Shown: positions 20,192 through 28,183 of the stretch, piece after piece
Layout: each line of letters opens with the position of its first letter
How positions within the stretch are numbered: position 1 is the first letter of the stretch
Source: a virus
Direction: 5' to 3' (one strand)
IMG/VR virus record: IMGVR_UViG_3300027736_001708
Location: 1 to 40,897 of that record
Length of the DNA: 40,897 bases
Made by a program: the position numbers and the translations under genes
Notes under the pieces: generated by a model
The model's database searches: none
The model's input: the letters and a program-made list of their open reading frames with translations, nothing else
What the model was told of the DNA's origin: nothing

Positions 20192-20422
20192 ATGACAGCA
20201 ATTGTATGGAGTAAGTATCATTGTCCTTATTGCGACCAAGCAAAGGCACTATTAACAAGTAAAGGTATACGATTTGAAGAACGTAAGATCGGAGACGGAT
20301 ATACCAAAGAAGAATTGCTAGAAGCAATCCCGTTAGCAAGAACAGTACCCCAAATAATTTTAGATGGCGTATTAATCGGTGGTTTCACTGAACTTAAACA
20401 AAAATTAACAGAAAGAATATAA
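20192..20422 (+). CDS. Glutaredoxin
   Basis: A 76-residue thioredoxin-fold protein. The active site CPYC is at residues 11-14 (KYHCPYCDQAK). The cis-proline TVPQI and the glycine pair IGGFTEL, which bind glutathione, are both present. It has a strong AAGGAAA ribosome site just after the nrdB stop. Its likely job is to re-reduce the C-terminal cysteines of NrdA, as T4 and cyanophage glutaredoxins do. It ends overlapping the ATG of the next gene by one base. It is short but complete, and similar in length to phage glutaredoxins. Confidence 0.93.
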   Translation: MTAIVWSKYHCPYCDQAKALLTSKGIRFEERKIGDGYTKEELLEAIPLARTVPQIILDGVLIGGFTELKQKLTERI

Positions 20423-20715
20423 TGGAAATTGGAAAAGTATATACACTGAAACTGAATAGCGGTGAAGAAATGGTTACTAAGGTAGTTGCAATTACCCGTG
20501 ATAATATCATCATAGAAGAACCAGTATCTATTGCTCCCACACAACAGGGTATGCAAATGATCCCTAGCGTATTTACCGCAGATCCAAAGGGTAAATTTAC
20601 ACTAAATACTACTAGTATTGCTCTATATGCTGAAACTGACGATGGTGTCAAGATGAAGTATCTAGAAGCAACAACTGGTATTAAAGTACCGGATAAAAAG
20701 TTAATTTTAGGATAA
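20422..20715 (+). CDS. Small beta-barrel (LSM-like) phage protein, function unknown
   Basis: 97 residues starting MEIGKVYTLKLNSGEEMVTKV. The pattern of alternating hydrophobic strands with a turn at NSGEE, followed by IIIEEPVSIAP, is typical of Sm/LSM- or SH3-like small barrels found in T4-like phages. There are no catalytic motifs, cysteines or membrane segments. It shares its first base with the last base of the glutaredoxin stop and is followed after 3 bases by the PAAR gene. The fold is my inference from the strand pattern; a nucleic-acid or virion role cannot be chosen from sequence. Confidence 0.6.
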   Translation: MEIGKVYTLKLNSGEEMVTKVVAITRDNIIIEEPVSIAPTQQGMQMIPSVFTADPKGKFTLNTTSIALYAETDDGVKMKYLEATTGIKVPDKKLILG

Positions 20716-20718
20716 AAA

Positions 20719-20997
20719 ATGCCGCAACTATGTAGGATGGGTGACACAAATCAGATGAAGGGTGCTATATTAAATGGCGCAACCACTGTATTTGCAAACG
20801 GAAAATTAGTTGGTGTTCAAGGTAGTAAAATTAGTCCACACAACCCCAACAACGGTCCCCATGTTGCCGCTATGATTTCTGATGGTAGTCCTACTGTGTT
20901 TGCAGACGGTAAACCAGTAGCACGGGTTGGATCATTAAATAGTTGTCTTTGCGGACATTCAATGGCACAGGGTAGTCCTGATGTATATGTAGCATGA
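20719..20997 (+). CDS. PAAR-domain spike tip protein
   Basis: 92 residues covering a whole PAAR domain: MPQLCRMGDTN at the start, ISDGSPTVFADGKPVARVGS and C-LCGHSMAQGSPDVYVA at the end. PAAR proteins form the sharpened cone capping the central spike of contractile tails (T4 gp5.4) and type VI secretion systems. The Cys and His residues (C5, C74, C76, H78) are suited to bind the structural metal. A TAGGA site precedes the ATG. Its stop overlaps the start of a 1167-residue structural gene, consistent with a baseplate or spike module and with a contractile-tailed (myovirus) phage. Confidence 0.92.
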   Translation: MPQLCRMGDTNQMKGAILNGATTVFANGKLVGVQGSKISPHNPNNGPHVAAMISDGSPTVFADGKPVARVGSLNSCLCGHSMAQGSPDVYVA

Positions 20998-23900
20998 GCG
21001 ATACAGGTAAACAAAGCCCATTAGGCGTTAACGCAGTTAATTCTTATCTGATAGCCAAAGGTTTAATGATAAATCCTATCTTTGCCGGATTTACAGGATC
21101 ATCATACAATTTTACTGACTACACTTTTGGTAGTATATGCCAAACTACTGCATTGAGAGTATTGACACATGCTATCCACGCGGGATACACTTGTAATACT
21201 GATGGCGGGCCCTCGCAAACTGCATATAATAATCTTATTAGTATAGGTGCTGGCTTTGTAAACATACCAATATCTAGTATAATTGCAGGCAACGACCCAG
21301 GCACTGACTATAAATGGTTTAAAGTCACCTATACTAATAACATAACTCTGAATATTAACGGCTATGTGAGAATTTCAGGATCTAATCCTGAAGGTTATAA
21401 TGGTAATTGGTTAATTGAAAGTGTTGGTTCAGACAGCCCGGGAACAAAATATTTTAGAGTTGCGGTAACAGCTAACTATGGCACAACAACTTCACCGGGA
21501 ACATTTGTAGTTGACACCCAAGTGCCGGCATTAGGTAATGCCAAATCATTGGTATATACTTGGGAAAAACCAATTGGTTGGATAGGTACAGGTACCTTTA
21601 ATTTAGGTGATTACAAGGGTTGGGGTGGTTCTCTTTATAAAAATAATAGAGAGTCAAATGGTGAACCAAATGCTAATCCAAATACTGCGAATCCGGCAAC
21701 TCAGTGGGGTTTCAACCGATTACTAGCATTACAAGCTTGGATGGAGTTTAATTATAACAGTACACTTGAAAAGGGTGATGATGTTAATCCAATTGGGTAC
21801 AGAGACTTCTTACAATCATTTAATACAGCAGCCGGCTTCATTAGTTATTCAAACACTGGTATTCTTTCTGTAGATAATTCCGCTACATTCTTAGATGGAA
21901 CCTATAGTAATATGAATGACCTGATATCAGGAGACTTAACTGGTATTAGTCTAGCAACAAAAGCATTTGGTCAAGATTTAATAACAATGGGTAAGGTATT
22001 AAATCTTGAAACAATATCTACATTTGGTTTACCTAGTAACTTACTAAAAACATTAGCTAAACATAATGCATTGACTCAAAACATTAGTTTAGCTATTATT
22101 AGTGCTGGTATTAACACTAATGAGTTAGATGCAATATTGGGGAATGCAGTACAGCCTACCATTGCACAAGAACAAAAATTATATGCTGCCTTCTATTTAA
22201 CTGTGGGGCAAAGTTTATCTGACGCATTGATTCCGTTGAATTGTAAAACATCAGGATTAACATCAATTGCTGATTTATTGAATCCAATTAAATTATTCCC
22301 AAATAGTTATTCAACACTGACTGTCCCTGTATATAACACTACTACACAACCTACTAATAGCAAAACTTATTATCCGATATATATTAACAATGGAATTAAT
22401 CCCAACTTAACCAGCACTGGCGTATTAAATCAAATCGGTGCTCAGGTACCAATTGGCACCCCTCAAATAAGCACCACTACACCTAGTGCTAACATTGTGA
22501 TTCAACAACCTGTTGTAGGATTTGGTTCTTATCTATCATCAATTGTTCCACCTGCCCAAGCAACAGCATGTGGAGCAATTGCCGCCTCATTTTTACAAGT
22601 TAAAAACATTGTTAATGTCCCTTTAGAAAAACTAGGGCAAGTTGTTACCAATATAGAAACTATAGTTGGCTTACCGGTTAACGGAACATATGTTCCAACT
22701 AATTTGACGTTGAGAAATCAAGGAAGACCTAAGATAGCATTGGGAAGCGGTCCACAGGGAACATATACTACTAGCGATTTCTTTGGTTGCATGAGTGGAT
22801 TACCTTATAACGGCCCACTTACTAATATTCTAGCTAGAATTAAAGAAGTTGAGACACCTAAATTATATAATATCTATCACGAAACATATCTGGCAGCTTC
22901 ATGGGAACGTGCTAAAGGATATATAAAACAAAACATATACTATGTAAATGTACAACTAAGCGGTCCTAGAATTGATGACTGGTATTATACAATTACAATT
23001 GGGCTAGAAACACCCGGTGGGGGATATACTAGAGGTGGCGGTACAACACCTACAGTCAGCCTTTATCCAAACTATTGCGGTGCTAGCATGGCGGTAACAG
23101 TAGATTCAAATGATACACATCTTCCGGGTACTTTTGGTCAAGTGATTGTTCAATCTAAAACTTCCGGTGTGGCTTACAAGTATGCTACTACTAGGGTAAA
23201 CGAAACAAATGCTCCTACCCCACCTGTACCACCTGAGGAATGGATTCGTATTCAAGCACCACCCATTGCAATGTTACCAATACAAGCTAATGGTTCATTT
23301 TCAACCGGCGCGGTAAACGTAGATGGCTATGCAAGAGGTAGTTTAGGAGGTGTAACTGAGGGTGTTTGGTATTGGCCAAGGGGGGGATCAGATCCTGGAA
23401 TGAATCAAGTACTTCAAGGATATATTGATCAAGCTAATGCTGAGATTAATAGTATCAACACAAATAAACAAACTAGCTGCCAAAGCTTAAACAATTCATG
23501 GAATGCAATAGGTTCTCAATTAACAATTGAACAACGTGCTAGAGACTATGGATTAAAACCACCAACAGATACCGGACCACCTACTGTAGACAAAAGCGGT
23601 ACCACTATATTACCACAAAGACAAAATAATTTGTCATTATATCCTACGGTAGTTTATAACTTTGTTGATAGTTTATCACAGTATGGCCTCAACACCGAAC
23701 CGCATATGTACGCTCAGACAATAGAGAACATCACTGATTATTCAACCCCGGGTGGTCAGAGTGCTGTTGCATTGATGCGTCAACAAAGAAACCAAGAACG
23801 ATTAGCATTGTTGGGTATTCCGTTAGATAATAACATAGAAGACAAATTACCATACGATCAGCAGAAAATATTAATTGCTAATGGAACATTACCTACTGCT

Positions 23901-24497
23901 AGATATGACCCTAATATACCTAGTGGTTCTATAACAGCCAACACAACAAATCCATTTAGTTCGACAACTGTAACCGGTCCAGTCTCTACTACGGTACCCG
24001 CAACACCAATACAAATTGACCCAATTGGTAATGTTATATATACAACACCAATTGGTATCTATGTTCCGATAGATAGCACATATCTCGTAACAAATCCTTT
24101 ATTTGGAGGACAAACACCACCTATTCCAATAGACACCGGTAAGGCATGGACACCATATACTCCCGGTAACGCTACTTCAAATATTGTTACTATTTCTGCT
24201 AACATAGTTGATAGTAATGTTTCTGCTAACATAGTTAACAATAACGCTATTTATAACAATACTATTATTTTTTCTAACATAATTGACGGTAACGCAACTA
24301 GTGCAGTTCCAGCAGGAAATGCTATTTATTTTCCTGGTACACCCGGATCGTTTGCAGGCACTGTGTATGGTAACACGGTAATACCTGGATTAAACACTTG
24401 GTACACATCAAACACTTTATATCCATCAACATATACTGTTCAGCAAGCAATTGAAGAAGTTATACGCTGTAACTGCGATTGCTGGCAATTAGCATAA
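20994..24497 (+). CDS. Large putative baseplate/tail structural protein
   Basis: 1167 residues, starting MSDTGKQSPLGVNAVNSYLIAKG and overlapping the PAAR stop by ATGA. No enzyme motif is seen. The protein is rich in Thr, Asn, Gly, Ile and Pro, has no signal peptide, and contains Gly-rich loops (ETPGGGYTRGGGTTPTVSL) that resemble virion proteins. Around residues 1055-1100 there is an Asn/Ile-rich tract with short repeats (ISANIVDSNVSANIVNNN), partly duplicated at DNA level (TCTGCTAACATAGTT near 24196 and 24221). Position directly after the PAAR tip and before a cell-wall hydrolase suggests a spike or baseplate component that crosses or digests the envelope, but homology is not recognised. Confidence 0.7.
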   Translation: MSDTGKQSPLGVNAVNSYLIAKGLMINPIFAGFTGSSYNFTDYTFGSICQTTALRVLTHAIHAGYTCNTDGGPSQTAYNNLISIGAGFVNIPISSIIAGNDPGTDYKWFKVTYTNNITLNINGYVRISGSNPEGYNGNWLIESVGSDSPGTKYFRVAVTANYGTTTSPGTFVVDTQVPALGNAKSLVYTWEKPIGWIGTGTFNLGDYKGWGGSLYKNNRESNGEPNANPNTANPATQWGFNRLLALQAWMEFNYNSTLEKGDDVNPIGYRDFLQSFNTAAGFISYSNTGILSVDNSATFLDGTYSNMNDLISGDLTGISLATKAFGQDLITMGKVLNLETISTFGLPSNLLKTLAKHNALTQNISLAIISAGINTNELDAILGNAVQPTIAQEQKLYAAFYLTVGQSLSDALIPLNCKTSGLTSIADLLNPIKLFPNSYSTLTVPVYNTTTQPTNSKTYYPIYINNGINPNLTSTGVLNQIGAQVPIGTPQISTTTPSANIVIQQPVVGFGSYLSSIVPPAQATACGAIAASFLQVKNIVNVPLEKLGQVVTNIETIVGLPVNGTYVPTNLTLRNQGRPKIALGSGPQGTYTTSDFFGCMSGLPYNGPLTNILARIKEVETPKLYNIYHETYLAASWERAKGYIKQNIYYVNVQLSGPRIDDWYYTITIGLETPGGGYTRGGGTTPTVSLYPNYCGASMAVTVDSNDTHLPGTFGQVIVQSKTSGVAYKYATTRVNETNAPTPPVPPEEWIRIQAPPIAMLPIQANGSFSTGAVNVDGYARGSLGGVTEGVWYWPRGGSDPGMNQVLQGYIDQANAEINSINTNKQTSCQSLNNSWNAIGSQLTIEQRARDYGLKPPTDTGPPTVDKSGTTILPQRQNNLSLYPTVVYNFVDSLSQYGLNTEPHMYAQTIENITDYSTPGGQSAVALMRQQRNQERLALLGIPLDNNIEDKLPYDQQKILIANGTLPTARYDPNIPSGSITANTTNPFSSTTVTGPVSTTVPATPIQIDPIGNVIYTTPIGIYVPIDSTYLVTNPLFGGQTPPIPIDTGKAWTPYTPGNATSNIVTISANIVDSNVSANIVNNNAIYNNTIIFSNIIDGNATSAVPAGNAIYFPGTPGSFAGTVYGNTVIPGLNTWYTSNTLYPSTYTVQQAIEEVIRCNCDCWQLA

Positions 24498-24511
24498 TCA
24501 AAGGGTCTACT

Positions 24512-25120
24512 ATGAAAGAGAAAATTAATTTTTTCAGAATTTTTGCCAGCATTACAATTGTAGTATTGGGATTTTTCTTGACCAATACAAGTGAAAGATA
24601 CTTTCTATTTGACGACACTATTGAACCAATTGAAGAAGTTGTCAAAGTAGCAAAGAAAGTTGATCCAAAACAACTAGCTTGTTTAACTAAGAACATCTTT
24701 TATGAAGCAGGTGGAGAATCTATACTTGGACAAGCCGCAGTAGCAAGAGTTGTGTTAAACAGAATTACACATGGTTTTGGATCTAACCCGTGTAATGTTA
24801 TCTATCAATCAACAACCATACAGCAAGAGAATGATGAAGGTGAAACAGAGAAAGTAAAATTCTGTCAGTTTAGTTGGGTGTGTGAAAATAAGGGTGAACC
24901 AAATAAAAATAGCCCAAGATATCAGCAGGCTTCCCAAATAGCATATGAAGTACTAGCATATGATGCGTATAATGATGTAGTGCCTACATCTACACTGTTC
25001 TTTCATAATCTAAGTGTTCAACCAAATTGGCCCTATCAGCAAGCAAAAAAGATTGGTAATCATATCTTTTATTCAAAAGTAAAGAAGAAAAATAATAATG
25101 ACCATCAGCAAAAGCCCTGA
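24512..25120 (+). CDS. SleB-type cell wall hydrolase, membrane-anchored
   Basis: I start it at ATG 24512, preceded by AAAGGG; an upstream ATG in the same frame lies inside the previous gene. About 202 residues. Residues 8-24 (FRIFASITIVVLGFFLT) form one hydrophobic signal-anchor. From ~53 on it matches the SleB/CwlJ hydrolase fold: L-ACLTKNIFYEAGGES, with the likely catalytic Glu at 65, then QAAVARVVLNRI, FCQFSW, and TLFFHN. The family cleaves peptidoglycan. The N-terminal anchor suggests a signal-arrest type endolysin acting from the periplasmic side, or a virion-associated enzyme; lysis is the likely role (inference). It overlaps the next gene by 23 bases. Confidence 0.88.
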   Translation: MKEKINFFRIFASITIVVLGFFLTNTSERYFLFDDTIEPIEEVVKVAKKVDPKQLACLTKNIFYEAGGESILGQAAVARVVLNRITHGFGSNPCNVIYQSTTIQQENDEGETEKVKFCQFSWVCENKGEPNKNSPRYQQASQIAYEVLAYDAYNDVVPTSTLFFHNLSVQPNWPYQQAKKIGNHIFYSKVKKKNNNDHQQKP

Positions 25121-25667
25121 ACGACATACATTTCAAATGAAAAATTATATCAAACGCTGTGGAGAAAAGGGTGAAGAGCCTGATGAAGATTATCTAAACC
25201 TGTATAAATCTTATCAGCAACAGGATGAAGAAAATATAGTAGATCCTAAATGGCAAAAAGATAACATGGAATACGACTTACGTAGTACTCAATGGATTAT
25301 TGATAAAGTTAAAGGTGATGATGTATATGCTCAGAACTTGTATGCCGCAATGTGTAACCGAGACTTTACTAAAAATGACGTATGGCCTATATTAACTGAA
25401 AAACGCTGGAGTTGCAGTTGGAGACATGCCGGTGGCATTGTTGCTGATATGCTAGAAAAAGGTGACTACATTGATTGGTACTGTAGTGGTATTAGAAACA
25501 ACAGTGACTTAGACAATGAAGAATTTCGTCAACTAACTAAAGAACAACAAGAATTTCGTCTTAAGCTCAAAGCATATGTTGGTGAGGGAATGGTAACTGA
25601 TGAGATACGAGAAGATTTATTGAAATTGGGGTGGATAGTATTAGATGATGATATTCTTGATAGCTAA
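25098..25667 (+). CDS. Hypothetical phage protein
   Basis: 189 residues, strongly charged (Asp, Glu, Lys) with many Tyr and Trp. The start ATG 25098 lies inside the end of the SleB gene, after an AAGAAG-like purine stretch. KRWSCSWRHAGGIVADMLEKGDYIDWYCSG forms the best-structured block (split: KRWSCSWRHAGG and GDYIDWYCSG). No membrane segment or known catalytic motif was found. It ends before a 48-base gap that holds a GATAAATA box. Function unknown. Confidence 0.7.
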   Translation: MTISKSPERHTFQMKNYIKRCGEKGEEPDEDYLNLYKSYQQQDEENIVDPKWQKDNMEYDLRSTQWIIDKVKGDDVYAQNLYAAMCNRDFTKNDVWPILTEKRWSCSWRHAGGIVADMLEKGDYIDWYCSGIRNNSDLDNEEFRQLTKEQQEFRLKLKAYVGEGMVTDEIREDLLKLGWIVLDDDILDS

Positions 25668-25702
25668 ATACAATAGTTAAATCTCACAAACGGGTTCACC
25701 GA

Positions 25703-25710
25703 GATAAATA
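25703..25710 (+). promoter_or_regulatory. Candidate late promoter (GATAAATA) before the HNH gene
   Basis: GATAAATA ends 5 bases before the HNH ATG (25716). In T4 late promoters transcription starts about 6 bases after the box, which would place the start at the ATG itself. No Shine-Dalgarno sequence lies between. Confidence 0.4.
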
Positions 25711-25715
25711 GTTAT

Positions 25716-26321
25716 ATGAAAAATAAATATGGCTTATTAATGTATTGTTCATATTGTGGGTCTGAGTTTATAACTAAACCTAAATTTTTAGAATTTTGTT
25801 CAACACCTTGCAAAAATCCTATAAATCGTGTGGGTAATATACCTTGGAATAAGGGTATAAAAATGACCGCTGAACAAAAATTAAAATTAAACACAGCCGG
25901 ACTTGTTAAAGGACATGGTTGGAACAAGGGGAAAGCTAATACAGCACAAAAAGAAAAATGGGCTGGCGCCTCAAATCCAAATTGGGAAGGTAAATTAAAC
26001 AATCAACGACCCAAAAAACAAATAAATGATGAATTAGTTAAATACAAGAGAGAATGTAGTAAAGCAACACGACGGACTCTATATAGACTTAGAAAGCAAA
26101 ATTTAATGCCAGTGACTGGTAAAAAGAAAACAGATATTCAAGTAGATCATATCATACCCTTTAAACAAGGGTATGAACTTAAAATTGATCCTATGATTAT
26201 AGGACATCTATGTAATTTAAGATTTATAACAGGTGAGGAAAACAGAAAGAAATGGGATATGTTTCAATCTGAGGAAATAGTTAATAATATATTGGAGAAC
26301 TATAATGGCATATTCAGATAA
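25716..26321 (+). CDS. HNH homing-type endonuclease
   Basis: 201 residues. An N-terminal four-cysteine zinc finger (C11-x2-C14, C28-x3-C32) is followed by two NUMOD3-type DNA-contact motifs (IPWNKGIKMTAEQK at ~42-55 and GHGWNKGKANTAQK at ~66-79). The HNH nuclease core lies at 140-180: IQVDHIIPF with D144-H145, then N167 in CNLRF and N176 in EENRKKW. This architecture is typical of free-standing or intron-borne phage endonucleases. Its last 17 bases overlap the start of the iscU-like gene, and iscU carries a small insertion about 100 bases further on. No intron boundaries are recognised around it. It probably cuts a related DNA site and spreads by repair copying. Confidence 0.88.
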   Translation: MKNKYGLLMYCSYCGSEFITKPKFLEFCSTPCKNPINRVGNIPWNKGIKMTAEQKLKLNTAGLVKGHGWNKGKANTAQKEKWAGASNPNWEGKLNNQRPKKQINDELVKYKRECSKATRRTLYRLRKQNLMPVTGKKKTDIQVDHIIPFKQGYELKIDPMIIGHLCNLRFITGEENRKKWDMFQSEEIVNNILENYNGIFR

Positions 26322-26418
26322 AGTGTTGGATCACTATAATAACCCCCGCAATGCGGGAACCTTTGATAAGGAGGACACGCACGTTGGGACTGGTATGGTA
26401 GGAGCCCCGGCGTGCGGT

Positions 26419-26427
26419 TAGTTAGGT
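26419..26427 (+). other. 9-nt in-frame insertion with stop codon in iscU
   Basis: TAGTTAGGT sits between the GGT and GAT codons that are adjacent (Gly-Asp of ACGDVMK) in ordinary IscU. Because GGT lies on both sides, the insertion can equally be drawn as GGTTAGTTA, a 3-base microduplication like those left by end joining or slippage. Confidence 0.75.
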
Positions 26428-26433
26428 GATGTA

Positions 26434-26703
26434 ATGAAGCTTCAAATTAAAGTAGATAAACTAACAGGGATAATAACAGATGCCAAATTTAAAACATATG
26501 GGTGCGGGTCGGCAATTGCTAGCTCAAGTCTTGTCACTGAGTGGGTCAAAGGTAAAACACTTGATGAAGCTGCCCAGCTCCGAAACTCTCAAATCGCAGA
26601 AGAACTTGCACTCCCCCCGGTCAAAATCCATTGCTCAATCCTTGCAGAAGACGCCATCAAAGCCGCAGTAAATGATTATAAACAGAGACATGTTACTCAC
26701 TGA
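26434..26703 (+). CDS. IscU C-terminal part, possible internal re-initiation
   Basis: An 89-residue reading frame from ATG 26434 (MKLQIKVDKLTG) to the IscU end. AGGTG at 26424-26428 lies 5 bases before the ATG, created in part by the 9-base insertion, so ribosomes ending at the TAG could restart here. The piece keeps the second and third cluster cysteines (TYGCGSA and KIHCSIL) and LPPVK but lacks Cys37 and the N-terminal helix. Whether it is made and whether it could pair with the 38-residue N-terminal piece is unknown. This is the same locus as the interrupted gene entry. Confidence 0.55.
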   Translation: MKLQIKVDKLTGIITDAKFKTYGCGSAIASSSLVTEWVKGKTLDEAAQLRNSQIAEELALPPVKIHCSILAEDAIKAAVNDYKQRHVTH

Positions 26704-27397
26704 GGATATTGTCCCCATAACATACATGAGCGGAACCGGTGGCAATTTTTTATGTCATTTTATTATAAGTGCAAAAAGAAACATAAAAACTGTTATTGAA
26801 CTTAGTGAGCATGGAAATGCACATAAAACCAATTATAAAGATATTGTTGGGCCACCCTTAGGCCCCAAAGAGCCCGATCAATATAAAATTGATTTTATAT
26901 TGTCTCAATTAGAACATATAAATCAAAAAGGTATACCAAGTTATCCTGTTGTGCAAAAACCATACTATACCACCTCACATATAGTTGATATTAACTTAAT
27001 TAGTGCTTATTTTAAAAAATTTATTAGAATTACATATGATTTGGATGACATAGAAGAACTTGCTACTGTTTTCTATGGTAAATGGTACATTGATGAAGGT
27101 CATGTTAAATCAGTTATAAATACAAGACGGTCTCATGAAATATTTATTGATATGTACCAATCAAAATTTACTAGACCAAATTTAGTAAATTTTAATTCAA
27201 AATTTACTAAATTAGAAAACATGCCTAATGTGTTGTTCATCTCTTGGAAAGAATTTTTCAAAGGAAATATTGAGGAATTAATAACCAAACTAAGTATATT
27301 TACAGAGATTGATACAAATAATTTCTCACGTGAATCATTGATGCATTGGAGAAATAAAACTCAATATTGTATTGACAAATTTATGGATATATGTTAA
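26690..27397 (+). CDS. P-loop sulfotransferase-like protein (GGNFL type)
   Basis: About 235 residues from ATG 26690, which has GAGA just upstream; ATG 26672 would add six residues and overlap iscU further. The N-terminus reads ITYMSGTGGNFLCHFI, a beta strand followed by a phosphate-binding loop like the 5'-PSB loop of PAPS-dependent sulfotransferases. LFISWKEFF near residue 195 resembles the strand in front of the second domain in these enzymes (family analogy). The rest is AT-rich phage-like sequence with no membrane segment. A paralog with APGAGGNFL starts at 40372. Sulfate transfer is a reasonable guess, but a different P-loop kinase activity cannot be excluded. Confidence 0.55.
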   Translation: MLLTEDIVPITYMSGTGGNFLCHFIISAKRNIKTVIELSEHGNAHKTNYKDIVGPPLGPKEPDQYKIDFILSQLEHINQKGIPSYPVVQKPYYTTSHIVDINLISAYFKKFIRITYDLDDIEELATVFYGKWYIDEGHVKSVINTRRSHEIFIDMYQSKFTRPNLVNFNSKFTKLENMPNVLFISWKEFFKGNIEELITKLSIFTEIDTNNFSRESLMHWRNKTQYCIDKFMDIC

Positions 27398-27406
27398 ACT
27401 ATTAAT

Positions 27407-27697
27407 ATGAGCAATGAAGTCGCAAAATTTTTAAACAGTCGCCGTCGCCATAAAAACGATGTAGCAGTCGCAAGACAAGTACGTATTGCCAAAGGATTTG
27501 GTATACCTGTTAAAGAACCGCATAAGTTTGCCAAACATCACGCTATGAATTGTGGCAATACAAATTGTGTAATGTGCGGTAACCCACGCAAGACATTCAA
27601 AGAATTAACACAGCAAGAAAAACGTTTGTTTCAAGATGTTGAAAAAACATCAGACAAACATAGTAATGGTATCTTACCAAAAGATACAGATAAATAA
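27407..27697 (+). CDS. Small zinc-ribbon-like phage protein
   Basis: 96 residues, basic. The central block HHAMNCGNTNCVMCGNPRK holds three cysteines (C49, C54, C57) and nearby histidines (H44, H45) that could bind one zinc, followed by TFKELTQQEKRLFQ. This block is recurrent in phage and bacterial small proteins of unknown role. The Arg/Lys-rich N-terminus (NSRRRHKNDVAVARQVR) could contact nucleic acid. The tail overlaps a GATAAATA box that probably drives the rubrerythrin gene. Function unknown. Confidence 0.65.
   Translation: MSNEVAKFLNSRRRHKNDVAVARQVRIAKGFGIPVKEPHKFAKHHAMNCGNTNCVMCGNPRKTFKELTQQEKRLFQDVEKTSDKHSNGILPKDTDK
27689..27696 (+). promoter_or_regulatory. Candidate late promoter (GATAAATA) before rubrerythrin
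   Basis: GATAAATA overlaps the end of the preceding gene and lies 19 bases before the rubrerythrin ATG; an AAAGGA ribosome site (27705-27710) lies between, so a transcript would have a short normal leader. Confidence 0.5.
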
Positions 27698-27715
27698 ACA
27701 TTTTAAAGGAAAAAC

Positions 27716-28183
27716 ATGTCAGAAACAATTAACAGTTTACATACAGCATATTCCGGAGAAAGCCAGGCACACACTAAGTATAGATACTTTGCGAAAATCG
27801 CACGTGAAGAAGGCTTTGAGGATATAGCAAAGCATTTTGAGCATACAGCAGACCAAGAGTTACTACACTCATGGGGTCATTTAGAATTGATTATTGGTAA
27901 GCCAACCACTAAGAAATGCTTAGAACTTGCTATTGAAGGTGAAACATATGAGTTTACAGAGATGTATCCTCGCTTCAAAGAAGTTGCTGAATTTGAGGGT
28001 GATTTGGCTGCTGCCAATGAAGCACACACTCAGATTGCTGAATCAAAAGAACATGCTGAACAGTTTAAAGCTATGTTGAAAAAGGCTGAAAAACGTTTTA
28101 CAGCACTAGCTAAAGTTGAGCAACGCCATGCTGAAGCATACCAAACTAAATTGGATGAATTAAACCAAATGGAGGCAAGATAA
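27716..28183 (+). CDS. Rubrerythrin (ferritin-like di-iron protein)
   Basis: 155 residues forming only the four-helix di-iron domain. Metal motifs: Glu15 in SGESQAHTKYRYFA, E48-x-x-H51 in TADQELLHSWGH, the acidic EMYPRFKEVAEFEGD helix, and VEQRHAEAY near 135-142. Rubrerythrins reduce hydrogen peroxide to water and usually carry a rubredoxin domain at the C-terminus; here that domain is missing and a separate rubredoxin gene starts inside the stop codon. The ATG has a strong AAAGGA site. The likely role is protection of the many iron-oxygen enzymes encoded nearby or of the infected cell against peroxide. Confidence 0.93.
   Translation: MSETINSLHTAYSGESQAHTKYRYFAKIAREEGFEDIAKHFEHTADQELLHSWGHLELIIGKPTTKKCLELAIEGETYEFTEMYPRFKEVAEFEGDLAAANEAHTQIAESKEHAEQFKAMLKKAEKRFTALAKVEQRHAEAYQTKLDELNQMEAR

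Larger units (their letters stand above)
26305..26703 (+). pseudogene. iscU: IscU-like Fe-S scaffold gene interrupted by in-frame TAG
   Basis: Read through one codon, this frame gives a full-length IscU: MAYSDKVLDHYNNPRNAG...VGAPACG-[TAG]-LG-DVMKLQ...TYGCGSA...ALPPVKIHCSILAEDA. IscU holds nascent Fe-S clusters on three cysteines. All expected residues are present: C37, the Asp after GAPACG, Cys in TYGCGSA, Lys in LPPVK, His-Cys in KIHC. The only defect is nine extra bases (26419-26427, TAGTTAGGT) that keep frame but add a stop just after C37-G38. A good GGAG site (26294-26297) precedes the ATG. Codons are richer in C-ending choices (CTC, CCC, ATC, GCC) than neighbours, suggesting recent acquisition from a proteobacterial host. 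It could be dead, read through, or made as two pieces. Confidence 0.85.

Noticed and set aside
25668-26430. Group I or II intron carrying the HNH gene and splitting iscU
   Set aside because: The HNH gene lies upstream of the iscU ATG, iscU is continuous apart from nine bases, and no intron core sequence was recognised.
26480-26671. 63-residue frame inside iscU in another phase
   Set aside because: It overlaps conserved IscU codons, has no recognisable features, and has no ribosome site.
26305-26703. Genome-wide reassignment of TAG to an amino acid to explain the iscU stop
   Set aside because: TAG ends other genes normally (29188-29190 and 31711-31713), where readthrough would run into overlapping genes in other frames.
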